Source of the DNA: Candidatus Heimdallarchaeota archaeon
GTDB taxonomy: Archaea; Asgardarchaeota; Heimdallarchaeia; Heimdallarchaeales; Heimdallarchaeaceae
DNA: 64,000 nucleotides
Direction of reading: 5' to 3'
Assembly (NCBI GenBank): GCA_016839875.1
Contig: JAEOTK010000015.1
Span: forward strand, 10,018-74,017
Shown here: one piece after another, positions 34,425 through 44,163 of the stretch
Position numbering within the stretch: position 1 is the first letter of the stretch
Layout of the letters: each line of letters begins with the position of its first letter
Translations under genes and position numbers: made by a program
Notes under the pieces: model-generated
Seen by the model: the letters and a program-made list of their open reading frames with translations, nothing else
The model's database searches: none
Told to the model about the DNA's origin: nothing

Positions 34425-35360
34425 CTAAGTATCCTCACTTATTATCATAAACGGATACTTTTCTTTAATTATCATATAAACTATTGATGGTGAAAATACT
34501 CCTGACTCAGTTATGATTCCATCTATTAAATCATGAGAAACTGTTTCAAATGCAGGATTCAGGAAATTCAAACCATCAGGAGGTTTTTCCCAAATTTCTG
34601 CTCCAGCTCTCATTTCAATTTCTGAAAGCTTTCCAATGCTTGTTTCAGGATCATACTTGAGTAGATTAATTGCTGTGTAGAAAGGTATATCCATCTCTTT
34701 TGCAGCAAGAGCTAATAAGCGTGTACCAATTTTATTAATCACTGTACCTTGACTAGTTATTGCATCTGCACCAGTAATTATTATATCGACATCGTGTCTG
34801 TTCAATACCCATCTCATTGCACTATCAACTACTTGTGTAGTTGTTATTCCTGCTTCTACCAGTTCTTTTGCTGTAATTCGACCTTGGTATAAAGGACGGG
34901 TTTCAGTACAAAATACTTGTATGTCCTTATTTTGCTTATGTGCTTCTAATATTATTCCTGTAGACAATGAAGAATGACAATGAGTCATTATAGTACTTCC
35001 AGGTTTAATCCTATGAGCACCATAAGAAATGACTTTCTGTTTTGATTCTTTGAGGAGATTGACATACTCTTGTGTAAAGGAATTTGCAATATCTTTTGCT
35101 TCCTTGACTGTTTTAGCTTTCTCGTGTAGATTATAGATGATGTATCGCAAACCATTTCGTAATGCGGGTTCAGTAGCTCTAGCTGTTGCTAAAACATGTC
35201 TAGCCTTTTCCAGTTCTTCGAAAAGCTTATCAAATGAAGCAACCTCAAGACGAGTAGCAAGTGAAGCAAAAGCCTTCACTCCCTCAATTGCAATGTTTGT
35301 TGCTCCTTGAATTCGTAAGGTTCTGATATCCTCAACAATTTGTTGAAACGCTGAATCCAA
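34425..35360 (-). CDS. Ribose-1,5-bisphosphate isomerase
   Basis: 311 residues of the eIF2B-alpha-like/R15P isomerase family. The catalytic pair is seen as THCHSS (Cys) and GADAI (Asp), with GTRPLYQG-like TETRPLYQG and NKIGTRLLALAA. It turns ribose-1,5-bisphosphate from AMP phosphorylase into ribulose-1,5-bisphosphate for RuBisCO, the next gene, 28 nt downstream. AMP phosphorylase itself is not in the window. Confidence 0.9.
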   Translation of the reverse strand: MDSAFQQIVEDIRTLRIQGATNIAIEGVKAFASLATRLEVASFDKLFEELEKARHVLATARATEPALRNGLRYIIYNLHEKAKTVKEAKDIANSFTQEYVNLLKESKQKVISYGAHRIKPGSTIMTHCHSSLSTGIILEAHKQNKDIQVFCTETRPLYQGRITAKELVEAGITTTQVVDSAMRWVLNRHDVDIIITGADAITSQGTVINKIGTRLLALAAKEMDIPFYTAINLLKYDPETSIGKLSEIEMRAGAEIWEKPPDGLNFLNPAFETVSHDLIDGIITESGVFSPSIVYMIIKEKYPFMIISEDT

Positions 35361-35432
35361 AATATTTCACCTATTAGACAAGTAATGATAATACAGCGCT
35401 CTATAATAAAGACTTGCGGTTAGAACAAATTT

Positions 35433-35510
35433 TGGTGGGGCACGGCGGATTTGAACCACCGACCATCCGGTTATGAGCCGGACGCTCTAACCAGGCTGAG
35501 CTAGTGCCCC
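35433..35510 (-). tRNA. tRNA with CAU anticodon (elongator Met or Ile2)
   Basis: Acceptor GGGGCAC/GTGCCCC, anticodon loop CTCATAA, T arm GGTGG-TTCAAAT-CCGCC, A73 and encoded CCA. It lacks the G-C-rich anticodon stem of an initiator. Met and agmatidine-modified Ile2 cannot be told apart by eye. Confidence 0.88.
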
Positions 35511-35647
35511 CTATCTACTTATACTCCCTTGTCATCGTTTTTTTAAGTTTTGTCTTCTCCTCTAAAAAGTTTATCAATTAGTGTTCTTTCAAATATTCCA
35601 AGAATTAAAAAGTACATTTCAAACGTGTAAAACTAAATGGTGATAAG

Positions 35648-36457
35648 ATGGCACTTGAATTATTTATGATTAGAGACGGTTTATTTGCTCAAGATTATGG
35701 TTTCAAATTGATTCTGATACTTATTGGATTATTGATATGTATCTTATTCATAGTTTTTGCTAAGAAATATGACTATCTCTTTGTCTTTCTTACAGGTATT
35801 ATAATCTGGTCTATTTTTGAATTAGTAATGACAGCAGTAGATGTAAGATATATTATTGATGCTACCTTCTTTAATCTAGATTTACATTGGATACCAGCGT
35901 GTCTACTCAGGGGAGGATCAGAAGGAGCTGTTGTCGCTTTAGTTGGAATAATCTTCGGTGATTTTATTCCCAATAGAAAATACATGAAATTCGCACTTCC
36001 AGCAGGAATTATCCTGATCTCCTATTTTGTATTTAGAACAATAAGAAATGGTTTAGTAAGCAAGGATATTGCTGGAGATGTTGCATCACGTAGAAATGTT
36101 TTTGCTTGGCCTTCTGTATTGTTTTTTGCTCTATTTGCTGTTTTCAATATTGTTTGGTTCATATATCAGAAAGATCCGCAATTGAGAAAAAGAGCATTAA
36201 GTATGTTCATAACAACTTTATCTTTCGCTACTATTTGGTCTATTGCACAGTTTATAGCGAATACAAGATGGGTAGAAATATCATCAAACGGAGGATTTGC
36301 ACAATCAACTGTATTTGTAACAATCCTGATTTTTGCATGGGATTTAATCTTTGAGGTTGCTTTATGTTATTTGGCATTTTTCACTATTTCTAATAGTCTG
36401 AAAAATCTTATACAAAACAAAACTCAAGTGGAAATTCAAGCAGAACTAACTGAATAG
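35648..36457 (+). CDS. Polytopic membrane protein, unknown
   Basis: 269 residues with about seven hydrophobic segments and a short polar tail. Notable loop features are ELVMTAVDVRYIID and LHWIPACLLRGGSEGA, the latter suggesting a conserved site in the membrane. No family recognised. It is alone between a tRNA and convergent lipA, and starts at ATG just after GGTGATAAG. Confidence 0.55.
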   Translation: MALELFMIRDGLFAQDYGFKLILILIGLLICILFIVFAKKYDYLFVFLTGIIIWSIFELVMTAVDVRYIIDATFFNLDLHWIPACLLRGGSEGAVVALVGIIFGDFIPNRKYMKFALPAGIILISYFVFRTIRNGLVSKDIAGDVASRRNVFAWPSVLFFALFAVFNIVWFIYQKDPQLRKRALSMFITTLSFATIWSIAQFIANTRWVEISSNGGFAQSTVFVTILIFAWDLIFEVALCYLAFFTISNSLKNLIQNKTQVEIQAELTE

Positions 36458-36494
36458 AATAATTATTCGAACAAAAGAAGGTCTGTTTGACTCC

Positions 36495-37358
36495 TCAATT
36501 TTCTAATAAGAAATCGGCTTCTTCTGCATTAAATGAGCTTCTTACAAAAGGCGCAGAAGCTACAAATTGGAATCCCATATCATATGCAATTTGCTCATAT
36601 TCTTTGAATAAATCTGGGTGAACAAATTCCTCTATCTCTAAATCAGAACTTGGAGGTTTCAGGTATTGGCCGATTGTTAGAATATCACACTCTATTTCGT
36701 TAAGGTCTTTCATTACTTCAATTACTTCTTCTTTTGTCTCTCCCAAGCCAACCATCAATCCAGATTTGGTATAGATTTCTGGGTTCATTTCTTTTACAAG
36801 CTTCAATACTTCTAGTGATTTCTTATAATTCGCTTGTGGTGTTACCTTTTTGAATAATCTAGGAACAACTTCAACATTGTGATTGATTATATCAGGCTTA
36901 GCTTCAACAACTGTTCTAATGTCTTCTTCTTTGGCTTTCAAATCTGGTATAAGAAGTTCAATTATGAGATTTTCATCATAATTTCTTAGTTTTCTAGTAA
37001 TTCCTGCAAAATGATCTGCACCACCATCTGGAATATCGTCCCTTGTTACAGATGTTATTACAACGTGCTTTAATCCTAAGGTCTTAGCTGCTTCAGCAAC
37101 ATGATCAATTTCATGCGGATCTAAAGGTGCTGGTTTTCCATGTTTAATATCACAGAATTTGCACGCTCTTGTACAAACATCACCCATTACAAGAAATGTT
37201 GCTGTTTTCTTCTCGAAGCATTTACCGATGTTTGGACACATTGATTCTTCACAGACTGTATGTAAATTTAATTTACGTAAAATCTGTTGAACTTCTTTGA
37301 TTTTCTCTCTATCAACTCTACCAATTCTAAGCCATTCGGGTTTCTTAACTTGAGGCAT
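36495..37358 (-). CDS. lipA: Lipoyl synthase
   Basis: About 287 residues. The auxiliary cluster is CEESMCPNIGKC, the radical SAM cluster is CTRACKFC, and the C-terminus has the RSSFNAE motif. It inserts two sulfurs into protein-bound octanoyl groups. The start with GGTGG 6 nt upstream overlaps lipB by 14 bp, giving an operon for de novo lipoate synthesis. Both genes are uncommon in archaea outside halophiles and some Asgards and suggest lipoylated 2-oxoacid or glycine-cleavage enzymes. Confidence 0.94.
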   Translation of the reverse strand: MPQVKKPEWLRIGRVDREKIKEVQQILRKLNLHTVCEESMCPNIGKCFEKKTATFLVMGDVCTRACKFCDIKHGKPAPLDPHEIDHVAEAAKTLGLKHVVITSVTRDDIPDGGADHFAGITRKLRNYDENLIIELLIPDLKAKEEDIRTVVEAKPDIINHNVEVVPRLFKKVTPQANYKKSLEVLKLVKEMNPEIYTKSGLMVGLGETKEEVIEVMKDLNEIECDILTIGQYLKPPSSDLEIEEFVHPDLFKEYEQIAYDMGFQFVASAPFVRSSFNAEEADFLLEN

Positions 37359-38055
37359 TCTTTTCCACCATCTCTTCAAATTCATTAACAGAAATTTTTT
37401 CTAATTTCAGTTCGAATACTTCTTCGAAGACCTTTTCAAAATGTTCATAGATTTCGGTTATATCTAAAGTATTTCCTAAATACTGTTCCATTGAAATCGG
37501 ATCAAATTCTGTAATTCCACAGGGAACAATCAAACGAAAATGGTCCATATCTGTATTTACATTTAGTGCTAATCCATGAGATGTAATCTTTTTTGATACT
37601 CTTGCACCTATTGCTGCCATTTTCCAATTTCTTCTCTGATAGTCTACCCAAACACCAGGGTATCCCTCCATCCTCCACCCATTGATTCCATATTTGTTTA
37701 GAAGTTTTACAAGAATTTCCTCCATTTTCCAAACAAATTGGTCAACGCTCGTTCCTAATCTTGTAAGGTTTAAAAGAAAATATCCTACAAGTTGTCCTGG
37801 ACCATGATATGTTACCTCTCCTCCTCTTTTGACCTCTAGAACATCAATTCCTTCCTTCACCAGAACTTCTTCAGGTGCAAGAATATCCTCTCTTGAACCT
37901 CGTTTTCCAATTGTAAAGACTGGATTGTGTTGCAATACCAGTAAGAAATCATCAAAATCTCTGTTGCTTTCTTTAATGTCTCTGACTTTCTTTTGCAATT
38001 CTAGAGATTTCCTATATTCAAGGAGGTTATACTCTACCAGGTAGCATTTTCTCAT
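37345..38055 (-). CDS. lipB: Octanoyl-ACP:protein transferase
   Basis: About 236 residues. KRGGEVTYHGPGQLVGY, the catalytic Lys in AAIGARVSKKITSHGLALNV, and Cys in VPCGI mark LipB. It loads octanoate onto the acceptor lysine of lipoyl domains. Start chosen at MRKCYLVEYN, the usual family N-terminus; an earlier in-frame ATG would abut the divergent nep1 start, leaving no room for promoters. Confidence 0.92.
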   Translation of the reverse strand: MRKCYLVEYNLLEYRKSLELQKKVRDIKESNRDFDDFLLVLQHNPVFTIGKRGSREDILAPEEVLVKEGIDVLEVKRGGEVTYHGPGQLVGYFLLNLTRLGTSVDQFVWKMEEILVKLLNKYGINGWRMEGYPGVWVDYQRRNWKMAAIGARVSKKITSHGLALNVNTDMDHFRLIVPCGITEFDPISMEQYLGNTLDITEIYEHFEKVFEEVFELKLEKISVNEFEEMVEKNASS

Positions 38056-38162
38056 TATTTTCGTTTTTTCTTGTATACTTTTAGGAGTTGTGGTTTGACT
38101 AGATTTTTGATTTGAATCAGTAAAGTTGAAAAATAACCATGTGATAGATTGTATGTACAATC

Positions 38163-38903
38163 ATGGCTAAATTTCTATCAATACTTCTAGCAGACTCATC
38201 ATTGGAAAGTTTTCCAGAAGAACTTCTTAGTGATATCAAGGTTAGACAATTCTTTTCCAAACTAAAAAAATCTCCATCTGAAGTTATGTTGGATATAGGA
38301 TATCATGGTGATTTAGTTAAGAATTTACCAAATTTGGAAAAAAGAGGAAGGCCCGATATAGTTCATTTTGCACTTCTTTCTTGTTTTGGATCTATTTTAG
38401 CCAGAGAACAAAGATTGGAAGTAATTATCCATACATATGGAAATAAGGTTATTGAACTTAATCCTGAAATAAGACTTCCGAAGAACATGGATCGTTTTAA
38501 TGGATTGATTCTTCAATTATTTCAAGAGAAGAAAATACCTTCTGAAACCCCTACTCCCTTAATGGGTATATCTGAAAAAACCTTACCAGAACTTCTGAAG
38601 GAATTAAAATCCAAGCATGATTTGATTGTTGAATTCAGTGTAAAAGGAGAACAACTCTCTTCTACAGATTATTCAAAATTAATATACAATGCTACAAATC
38701 CTCTTCTTATATTTGGTGCGTTCCCACATGGAGAGATTTCAAATCTTCCTGATGATTTAATAGATAAAAAAATAGGTATTTATGGAGAAGGTTTAGATCT
38801 TTTTGCTGTCATCTCACAGATTCTAGCAAGTCAACATATGACAGAAGAGGAATTTCTTTCTCAGATGCCAGTTTCAGATAAAGAAAGTTTAACTTGGGAA
38901 TAA
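38163..38903 (+). CDS. nep1: rRNA pseudouridine-N1 methyltransferase Nep1 (Emg1)
   Basis: 246 residues, a SPOUT-class methyltransferase that modifies a pseudouridine in small-subunit rRNA during assembly. Diagnostic stretches are LNMDIGYHGDLV-like MLDIGYHGDLVK, KRGRPDIVHFALL, NMDRFNGLILQL, and the knot region IFGAFPHGEIS with IGIYGEGLD. Divergent from lipB over about 107 bp. Confidence 0.93.
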   Translation: MAKFLSILLADSSLESFPEELLSDIKVRQFFSKLKKSPSEVMLDIGYHGDLVKNLPNLEKRGRPDIVHFALLSCFGSILAREQRLEVIIHTYGNKVIELNPEIRLPKNMDRFNGLILQLFQEKKIPSETPTPLMGISEKTLPELLKELKSKHDLIVEFSVKGEQLSSTDYSKLIYNATNPLLIFGAFPHGEISNLPDDLIDKKIGIYGEGLDLFAVISQILASQHMTEEEFLSQMPVSDKESLTWE

Positions 38904-38993
38904 CAAATAGTGGGTTTTGAGCAGTTTTGTGATTGCATAACGACAACCTTAAAATGTTTCTCAATTTCGCTGAACTAGGTGACTTGACTGGCA

Positions 38994-41111
38994 TTGAAAA
39001 AATTGGATAAACTATTCCATCCAGAGAGTGTTGCTATTATAGGAGCTAGTCCAGATAAGAAAAAAGTTGGTTATGCAGTTTTAAGAAATATGGTTGATTG
39101 TGGTTTTAAGGGAAAACTCTATGCAATTAATCCTAAAGCAGATCAATATGGAGAAATAGAAGGTGTGAAAGTTTACAAACACATAAACGATATTCCTACT
39201 TCTATTGATCTAGCAGTTGTTTGTATACCTGCAAGATTCATACCAACATTGATGGATGACATGGGAAAAAAGGGAGTCAAGTATACTGCAATTATAACAG
39301 CAGGTTTTAAAGAAACAGGACCTGAAGGAAAGAAGCTTGAAGAAGAAATTGTGGAAATAGCTAAGAAACATGGAATAAGAATCGTAGGACCAAATATTCT
39401 AGGGGTTATTGATACTTCCGCACCTATTAATGCCAGTTTTGCAGATCGATCACCCATAAAAGGCGAGGTTGCATTCTTAAGCCAAAGCGGTGCACTTCTA
39501 ACAGGAATTTTAGATTGGAGTCGTGCTGAAGGAATAGGTTATTCCAGCTTTGTTTCTCTTGGAAATAAAGCAGATTTAGATGAAACCGATTTCATAGAAG
39601 CTTTAGCAGATGACGAGCATACTTTAGCTATCTTGGCTTATCTTGAAAGTATTAGTAGAGGACCTGCTTTCATTGATGTCTGTAAAGATGTCACTCGAAA
39701 GAAGCCAGTAATTGTTATCAAGGCAGGTAGATCAGAAGCAGGATCTAAAGCGGCATCATCTCATACTGGGAGTATGACTGGTGCAGATACAACTTATGAT
39801 GTAGCTTTCGAGAAATGTGGTGTTATTCGTGCAGATAATTCACAGGAGCTCTTTGATATGGCATTTGCATTCAGTTTCATGCCAATACCAAAAGGAAACA
39901 GAATAGTCATTATAACTAATGCTGGAGGACCAGGTATTCTTGCTACAGATGAAGCTGAAAGAAATGGACTAGAACTAGCAACGATATCACCATCATTCAA
40001 AGAAGAACTAAGAAGTTTCTTACCACCAGCAGCTAACTTCAACAATCCAATTGATGCTCTAGGAACTGCACAAGGCGAGGATTATGGACGCGTATTAGAA
40101 TTGGCTTTGAAAGATGATGGAGTAGATGCTGTTGTTGTTATCCTTACTCCCCAAGCAATGACTGAAGGTCAAGAAACTGCAGATGAGATAGTAAAGATTC
40201 ATAAGAAGTACCCAGACAAACCCATAGTTAGTATCTTCATTGGAGGAGAAATATTAGGTCCAAGTATATATTATCTGAAGAAGAATAGAATTCCTTGTTA
40301 TCCTCATCCAGAGAGAGGAGTAAAAGCTATGGCTTCACTAGTAGAATATCAAAATATTAAGTATCGACAAATTGATGATGATATTCCTGATCTAGAACGA
40401 GATAAAGAACGAGTAAAAGAGATTTTTGAAAAAGTAAAATCAGAGAATAGAAGTAATCTGTTAGGTACTGAAGCTATTGAAGTTGCTAAAGCTTATGGAA
40501 TTAAGACACCTTCTACAATGCTAGCAGCATCAGAGGAGGAAGCAGGAAAATTCGCTGAACAAATTGGTTTCCCTGTGGTGATGAAGATAACCAGTCCAGA
40601 CATCGTTCATAAGACAGATATTGGAGGAGTTAGGCTAAACATAAAAACAAAAGAGGAAGCCATTCAAACCTACAAGGAAATTATAGCAGCAGGAAGGAAA
40701 CATCATCCTGAAACTAAATTAATAGCGGTGGATATTCAAAAAATGGAAGCTGTAGGAAAAGAGCTTATCGTTGGTTCTATGCAAGATCCACAATTTGGTT
40801 CTCTAGTTATGGTTGGACTTGGTGGGGTATACACAAATTTCTTCAAGGATGTAGCATTTGGTTTAGCGCCACTGACTAAATTGGAAGCAGAAAAAATGCT
40901 TGGGAGAACAAAAACTTATACACTTCTACAAGGAGTAAGAGGAGAAAAACCCTCTGATATTCCCGCCGTGATTGATACTTTACTTAGGATTGCATTGTTA
41001 GTAGATGATTTTCCTGTGATAAAGGAGCTGGATATCAATCCATTTTTCGTCTATGAAAAGGGAGATGGGGTATCAGCTCTTGATGTAAAAATCACCCTCA
41101 ACATTGAATAA
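38994..41111 (+). CDS. acd: ADP-forming acyl-CoA synthetase, fused alpha-beta
   Basis: 705 residues. The alpha part has a CoA-binding Rossmann domain (VAIIGASPDKKKVGYAVLRNM), two succinyl-CoA-synthetase-like domains with the catalytic His in SSHTGSMTGAD, and the beta part an ATP-grasp domain (FPVVMKITSPDIVHKTDIGGV). It makes ATP while releasing acetate or another acid from its CoA thioester, a fermentative step in archaea. Fused order alpha-beta. Starts TTG with GGTGA 10 nt upstream. Confidence 0.92.
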   Translation: MKKLDKLFHPESVAIIGASPDKKKVGYAVLRNMVDCGFKGKLYAINPKADQYGEIEGVKVYKHINDIPTSIDLAVVCIPARFIPTLMDDMGKKGVKYTAIITAGFKETGPEGKKLEEEIVEIAKKHGIRIVGPNILGVIDTSAPINASFADRSPIKGEVAFLSQSGALLTGILDWSRAEGIGYSSFVSLGNKADLDETDFIEALADDEHTLAILAYLESISRGPAFIDVCKDVTRKKPVIVIKAGRSEAGSKAASSHTGSMTGADTTYDVAFEKCGVIRADNSQELFDMAFAFSFMPIPKGNRIVIITNAGGPGILATDEAERNGLELATISPSFKEELRSFLPPAANFNNPIDALGTAQGEDYGRVLELALKDDGVDAVVVILTPQAMTEGQETADEIVKIHKKYPDKPIVSIFIGGEILGPSIYYLKKNRIPCYPHPERGVKAMASLVEYQNIKYRQIDDDIPDLERDKERVKEIFEKVKSENRSNLLGTEAIEVAKAYGIKTPSTMLAASEEEAGKFAEQIGFPVVMKITSPDIVHKTDIGGVRLNIKTKEEAIQTYKEIIAAGRKHHPETKLIAVDIQKMEAVGKELIVGSMQDPQFGSLVMVGLGGVYTNFFKDVAFGLAPLTKLEAEKMLGRTKTYTLLQGVRGEKPSDIPAVIDTLLRIALLVDDFPVIKELDINPFFVYEKGDGVSALDVKITLNIE

Positions 41112-41141
41112 GTGCTATTTTCTAAAATCCTATTTCTGTAT

Positions 41142-41163
41142 TATTTTTGTAATATTTTTGTAA
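41142..41163 (+). terminator. Tandem T-rich 11-bp repeat, likely terminator
   Basis: TATTTTTGTAA occurs twice in tandem downstream of the acyl-CoA synthetase stop and before the convergent ZPR1 gene. T5 runs match archaeal termination signals. Confidence 0.5.
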
Positions 41164-41196
41164 TTCACTTCAAGACAATAACAAAACGATTCTTCT

Positions 41197-41790
41197 TTAT
41201 TTGTCAAAAACAGTAAAACCTGTTTTTAATTTCTCAGCTTCTTCAGGTGTTAGTTTAGTAGTTTCCAAATTTGCGGGATTATTAGGGAGGATGGATGAGT
41301 TACCATAGGGATCTTCTATTACTATATCTATTGGGAGATTATTTTTTATGTAATCATCTAACAAATCGATATACTCACTAATTTTCACTCTTTCTTCATC
41401 TGATGTTGAATTATTAAGAAGAAATTTTGCCTTGTCTTTGATATCTTGTAGGATACCTTCAATATTGTTAATGAAACCATCCGCACTGGGGCCAGGTTCA
41501 ATCATTGCACCTATCTGGGGAAAGCTTATAGTACCATTAGCTGCTCTGATGATTTTAGTTGTATAATCCTCTTTATTCTGTGCGTGATAAACTAGTCTTA
41601 CTGGATCTTTGATATCAAGATTAAGAAAGTCATTGTGTTTGTATTGACAATCAAAACATGTTAAATTGATAAACCACAATTGTGGAAAATGGGGAATCTC
41701 CATTATCTTATGTGTAATCTTCGTATTTTCGCTCTCGCATACTGGACATGCTACAGCTTCAAATTCCAATTCAGATTCTTCAGAAGTCAA
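41197..41790 (-). CDS. ZPR1 zinc-finger protein
   Basis: 197 residues with one ZPR1 module: CPVC...CFDC zinc ribbon and the beta-sandwich containing RAANGTISFPQIGAMIEPGPSADGFI. Eukaryotic ZPR1 has two such modules and chaperones eEF1A; archaeal single-module versions are less studied, and an EF1A link is inference. No signal peptide. Confidence 0.9.
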   Translation of the reverse strand: MTSEESELEFEAVACPVCESENTKITHKIMEIPHFPQLWFINLTCFDCQYKHNDFLNLDIKDPVRLVYHAQNKEDYTTKIIRAANGTISFPQIGAMIEPGPSADGFINNIEGILQDIKDKAKFLLNNSTSDEERVKISEYIDLLDDYIKNNLPIDIVIEDPYGNSSILPNNPANLETTKLTPEEAEKLKTGFTVFDK

Positions 41791-41890
41791 TTTAACCGAT
41801 TTTCATTTAACTCTATTTCATTTAAAGTTTCAGTTTTTTCATTTACCACTTTTAGCAAGTTTTTTTTAACAGCCTCTAGTATTATTGTTA

Positions 41891-42538
41891 ATGAATAATC
41901 AGCTAGTAGAAGTATATAGAATCCTTTTTAATCATTATGGAGCCCAAAATTGGTGGCCAGGAGAAGGATTGGAGATTGCTATAGGGGCGGTTTTAACGCA
42001 GCAAACAAGCTGGGTAAATGTTGAAAAAGCTCTTAATAAGCTGAGAGAAGCTGATTGTTTAACAATTGGGTGTTTGAAAGAAATACCGATAAATAAACTT
42101 GAAGAGCTAATTCAATCTAGTGGATATTACAGAGTTAAATCTAAAAGGTTGAAGAATCTGATAGAATTGTTGGCAAATAATCCAAATCCAACCCGTGAAG
42201 AATTATTATCTGTTAATGGTTTAGGATTTGAAACAGCTGATTCAATTTTGTTATATTGGTTCGAAAAGTTGTATTTTGTTATTGATGCTTATACTTTCAG
42301 AATCTTCAATAGATTAGGTATTCATAAAGAAAGAGATTATTTGAATCTCCAAAGAATATTTATTAATGAACTGCCTACAGATATACAACTGTACAAGGAG
42401 TATCATGCTCTAATAGTAAAGCACGCAAAAGAATGTTGTTTGAAGCAGAAACCAAAATGCGACATCTGTGCTCTCAATGAGCATTGTGATTACTATTACA
42501 AATTGAAAAAAACGAAAACTGCAATTAAAAATAATTGA
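41891..42538 (+). CDS. HhH-GPD DNA glycosylase with 4Fe-4S cluster
   Basis: About 215 residues of the endonuclease III superfamily. LTQQTSWVNVEKAL, the hairpin VNGLGFETADSILL, and the catalytic Asp in FVIDAYTFRI are clear. The cluster ligands follow C-x6-C-x2-C-x5-C. The usual lyase Lys of the hairpin is absent (FET), so it is probably a monofunctional glycosylase of the COG2231 type. The phosphomevalonate dehydratase genes follow immediately. Confidence 0.88.
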   Translation: MNNQLVEVYRILFNHYGAQNWWPGEGLEIAIGAVLTQQTSWVNVEKALNKLREADCLTIGCLKEIPINKLEELIQSSGYYRVKSKRLKNLIELLANNPNPTREELLSVNGLGFETADSILLYWFEKLYFVIDAYTFRIFNRLGIHKERDYLNLQRIFINELPTDIQLYKEYHALIVKHAKECCLKQKPKCDICALNEHCDYYYKLKKTKTAIKNN

Positions 42539-42547
42539 GTGTCCTAT

Positions 42548-43747
42548 ATGCATCTTACAAAAGAACAAGAGAATATATTGGCTGGAAAACAAGGAGAAGC
42601 ACTTGCTAAGTGTATGCATCTGTTGGTTAAGATTGGTGAAGTAAACAATGCCACTGAACTGATTCCTATTGAAAGTGCTCAAATCGCGGGAGTTTCTTAT
42701 TACACAGTAGGTGATGCTATCTTTTCGCTTTTTGAGTTATTGTCAAAGGATAACGTAAAGGTGAAAGTTCCAAGCTGGCTGAATCCAGCTGGAATGGATA
42801 GAGAAAAATGGCAAGAAATGAATATAGAAGATAACTTTGTAGAAAAACAATTCGAGATCATCAAAGAATATAATAAGATGGGAATCGAAGAAACACTAAC
42901 ATGCACTCCATATTTGATTGGTTATGAACCAGCTTATGGTGACCATTTAGCATGGAGTGAATCATCTGCAGTTGTGATGGCAAATAGTTTTTTTGGTGCT
43001 AGAACAAATAGAGAGGGTGGTCCTTCTTCTCTTGCTGCAGCGTTAATTGGAGCAACACCAAATTATGGATTACACCTATCCGAAAATCGAGTTCCTAAGA
43101 TTCTTGTGAATGTTAAAACAGATATCAAATCCTTGTCTGACTTCTCAGCTATGGGTTATTGGTATGGTGACAATTTTAGAGGTTCTATTCCAATCTTTGT
43201 AAATATAGAGAAACTGAATCTAGATGAAGCTAAAATGCTTGCTTCTGCCATGGCAGCATCTGGCAGTGTTCCCATCTATCACATACAGGATATAACACCT
43301 GAAGCAAAGAATGTGGATCTCTCAGGGATAGATGAAAACGCTATATTTACGAATAAAGATTTGAAAGAAGTATATGAGCATTTTAGTCAGATTTCTGAAA
43401 ATGTTGAATTAGTAGCAATAGGTTGCCCTCATGCCAGTTTAGAAGATTTAGAGCTGATCAGAACGAGTATAAAGGATAAACGGGTAAAAGATGGGATTGA
43501 ATTTTGGGTTTTTACATCTAAAAAATTAGCTCGGAAAGAAGAAGCTACTACTATTATCGCTGACTTAGAAAACAAAGGTGTAAAAGTTTATACGGAAACA
43601 TGTATGGTAGTATCCCCAGCTGTTCGAAAGAATTATAGAAACGTTATAACCAATTCAGCCAAGGCTTCCTTTTATCTTACTAAAGGAGATCGAACAAATG
43701 TAAATTTACTCTCTATAAAAGAAATAATGGAGATTGTAGTAGAATGA
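42548..43747 (+). CDS. Phosphomevalonate dehydratase large subunit (aconitase X)
   Basis: About 399 residues of the aconitase X catalytic domain: MHLTKEQENILAGKQGEA start, GYEPAYGDHLAWSESSAVVMANS, and ARTNREGGPSSLAAAL. Together with the next gene it dehydrates 5-phosphomevalonate in the archaeal mevalonate pathway to isoprenoid lipids, using an Fe-S cluster. A GTG 9 bp upstream, abutting the previous stop, is an alternative start. Stop overlaps the small subunit start as ATGA. Confidence 0.9.
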   Translation: MHLTKEQENILAGKQGEALAKCMHLLVKIGEVNNATELIPIESAQIAGVSYYTVGDAIFSLFELLSKDNVKVKVPSWLNPAGMDREKWQEMNIEDNFVEKQFEIIKEYNKMGIEETLTCTPYLIGYEPAYGDHLAWSESSAVVMANSFFGARTNREGGPSSLAAALIGATPNYGLHLSENRVPKILVNVKTDIKSLSDFSAMGYWYGDNFRGSIPIFVNIEKLNLDEAKMLASAMAASGSVPIYHIQDITPEAKNVDLSGIDENAIFTNKDLKEVYEHFSQISENVELVAIGCPHASLEDLELIRTSIKDKRVKDGIEFWVFTSKKLARKEEATTIIADLENKGVKVYTETCMVVSPAVRKNYRNVITNSAKASFYLTKGDRTNVNLLSIKEIMEIVVE

Positions 43748-44145
43748 GAGAGATTAATGTTAGAACTATTGTAGATGGAGAAGTTGAGGGAGAAGCTCTT
43801 GTGTCTTCATCACCCATTTCTTTTCTTGGAGGAGTTGATGCTAAAACTGGAAAAATAACTGATCCTGAAAATAACTTGTTTGGTGAAAGCATAAAGGATA
43901 AGATATTCGTTTTTCCAGAAGGTCAAGGTTCCACTGTTGGTTCTTATGTTATTTATGGATTAAGTATAAATGATGTAGCTCCTTTGGCAATGATTGCAAA
44001 CCAAGCAGAAACTATTGTTATCGCTGGTGCTGTTCTTGCAGAAATCCCATTAGTAGATCAACCTGATGAAAACATCATTGAAAGTATAAAATCAGGAGAT
44101 ATAATTAATATTGACACAAGTAAAGGAATAATCGTAATAAAATAA
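43744..44145 (+). CDS. Phosphomevalonate dehydratase small subunit (AcnX swivelling domain)
   Basis: 133 residues of the DUF126 swivelling domain. The conserved Ser loop reads PEGQGSTVGSYVIYGL, followed by ANQAETIVIAGAVLAEIPLVD. It completes the active site with the large subunit. ATGA overlap ensures equal synthesis. Confidence 0.9.
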   Translation: MREINVRTIVDGEVEGEALVSSSPISFLGGVDAKTGKITDPENNLFGESIKDKIFVFPEGQGSTVGSYVIYGLSINDVAPLAMIANQAETIVIAGAVLAEIPLVDQPDENIIESIKSGDIINIDTSKGIIVIK

Positions 44146-44163
44146 GAAAGATGTGTAAAAGAA

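Noticed and set aside
35433..35510. Initiator tRNA-Met
   Set aside because: The anticodon stem is TCCGG/CCGGA, not the three consecutive G-C pairs of initiators.
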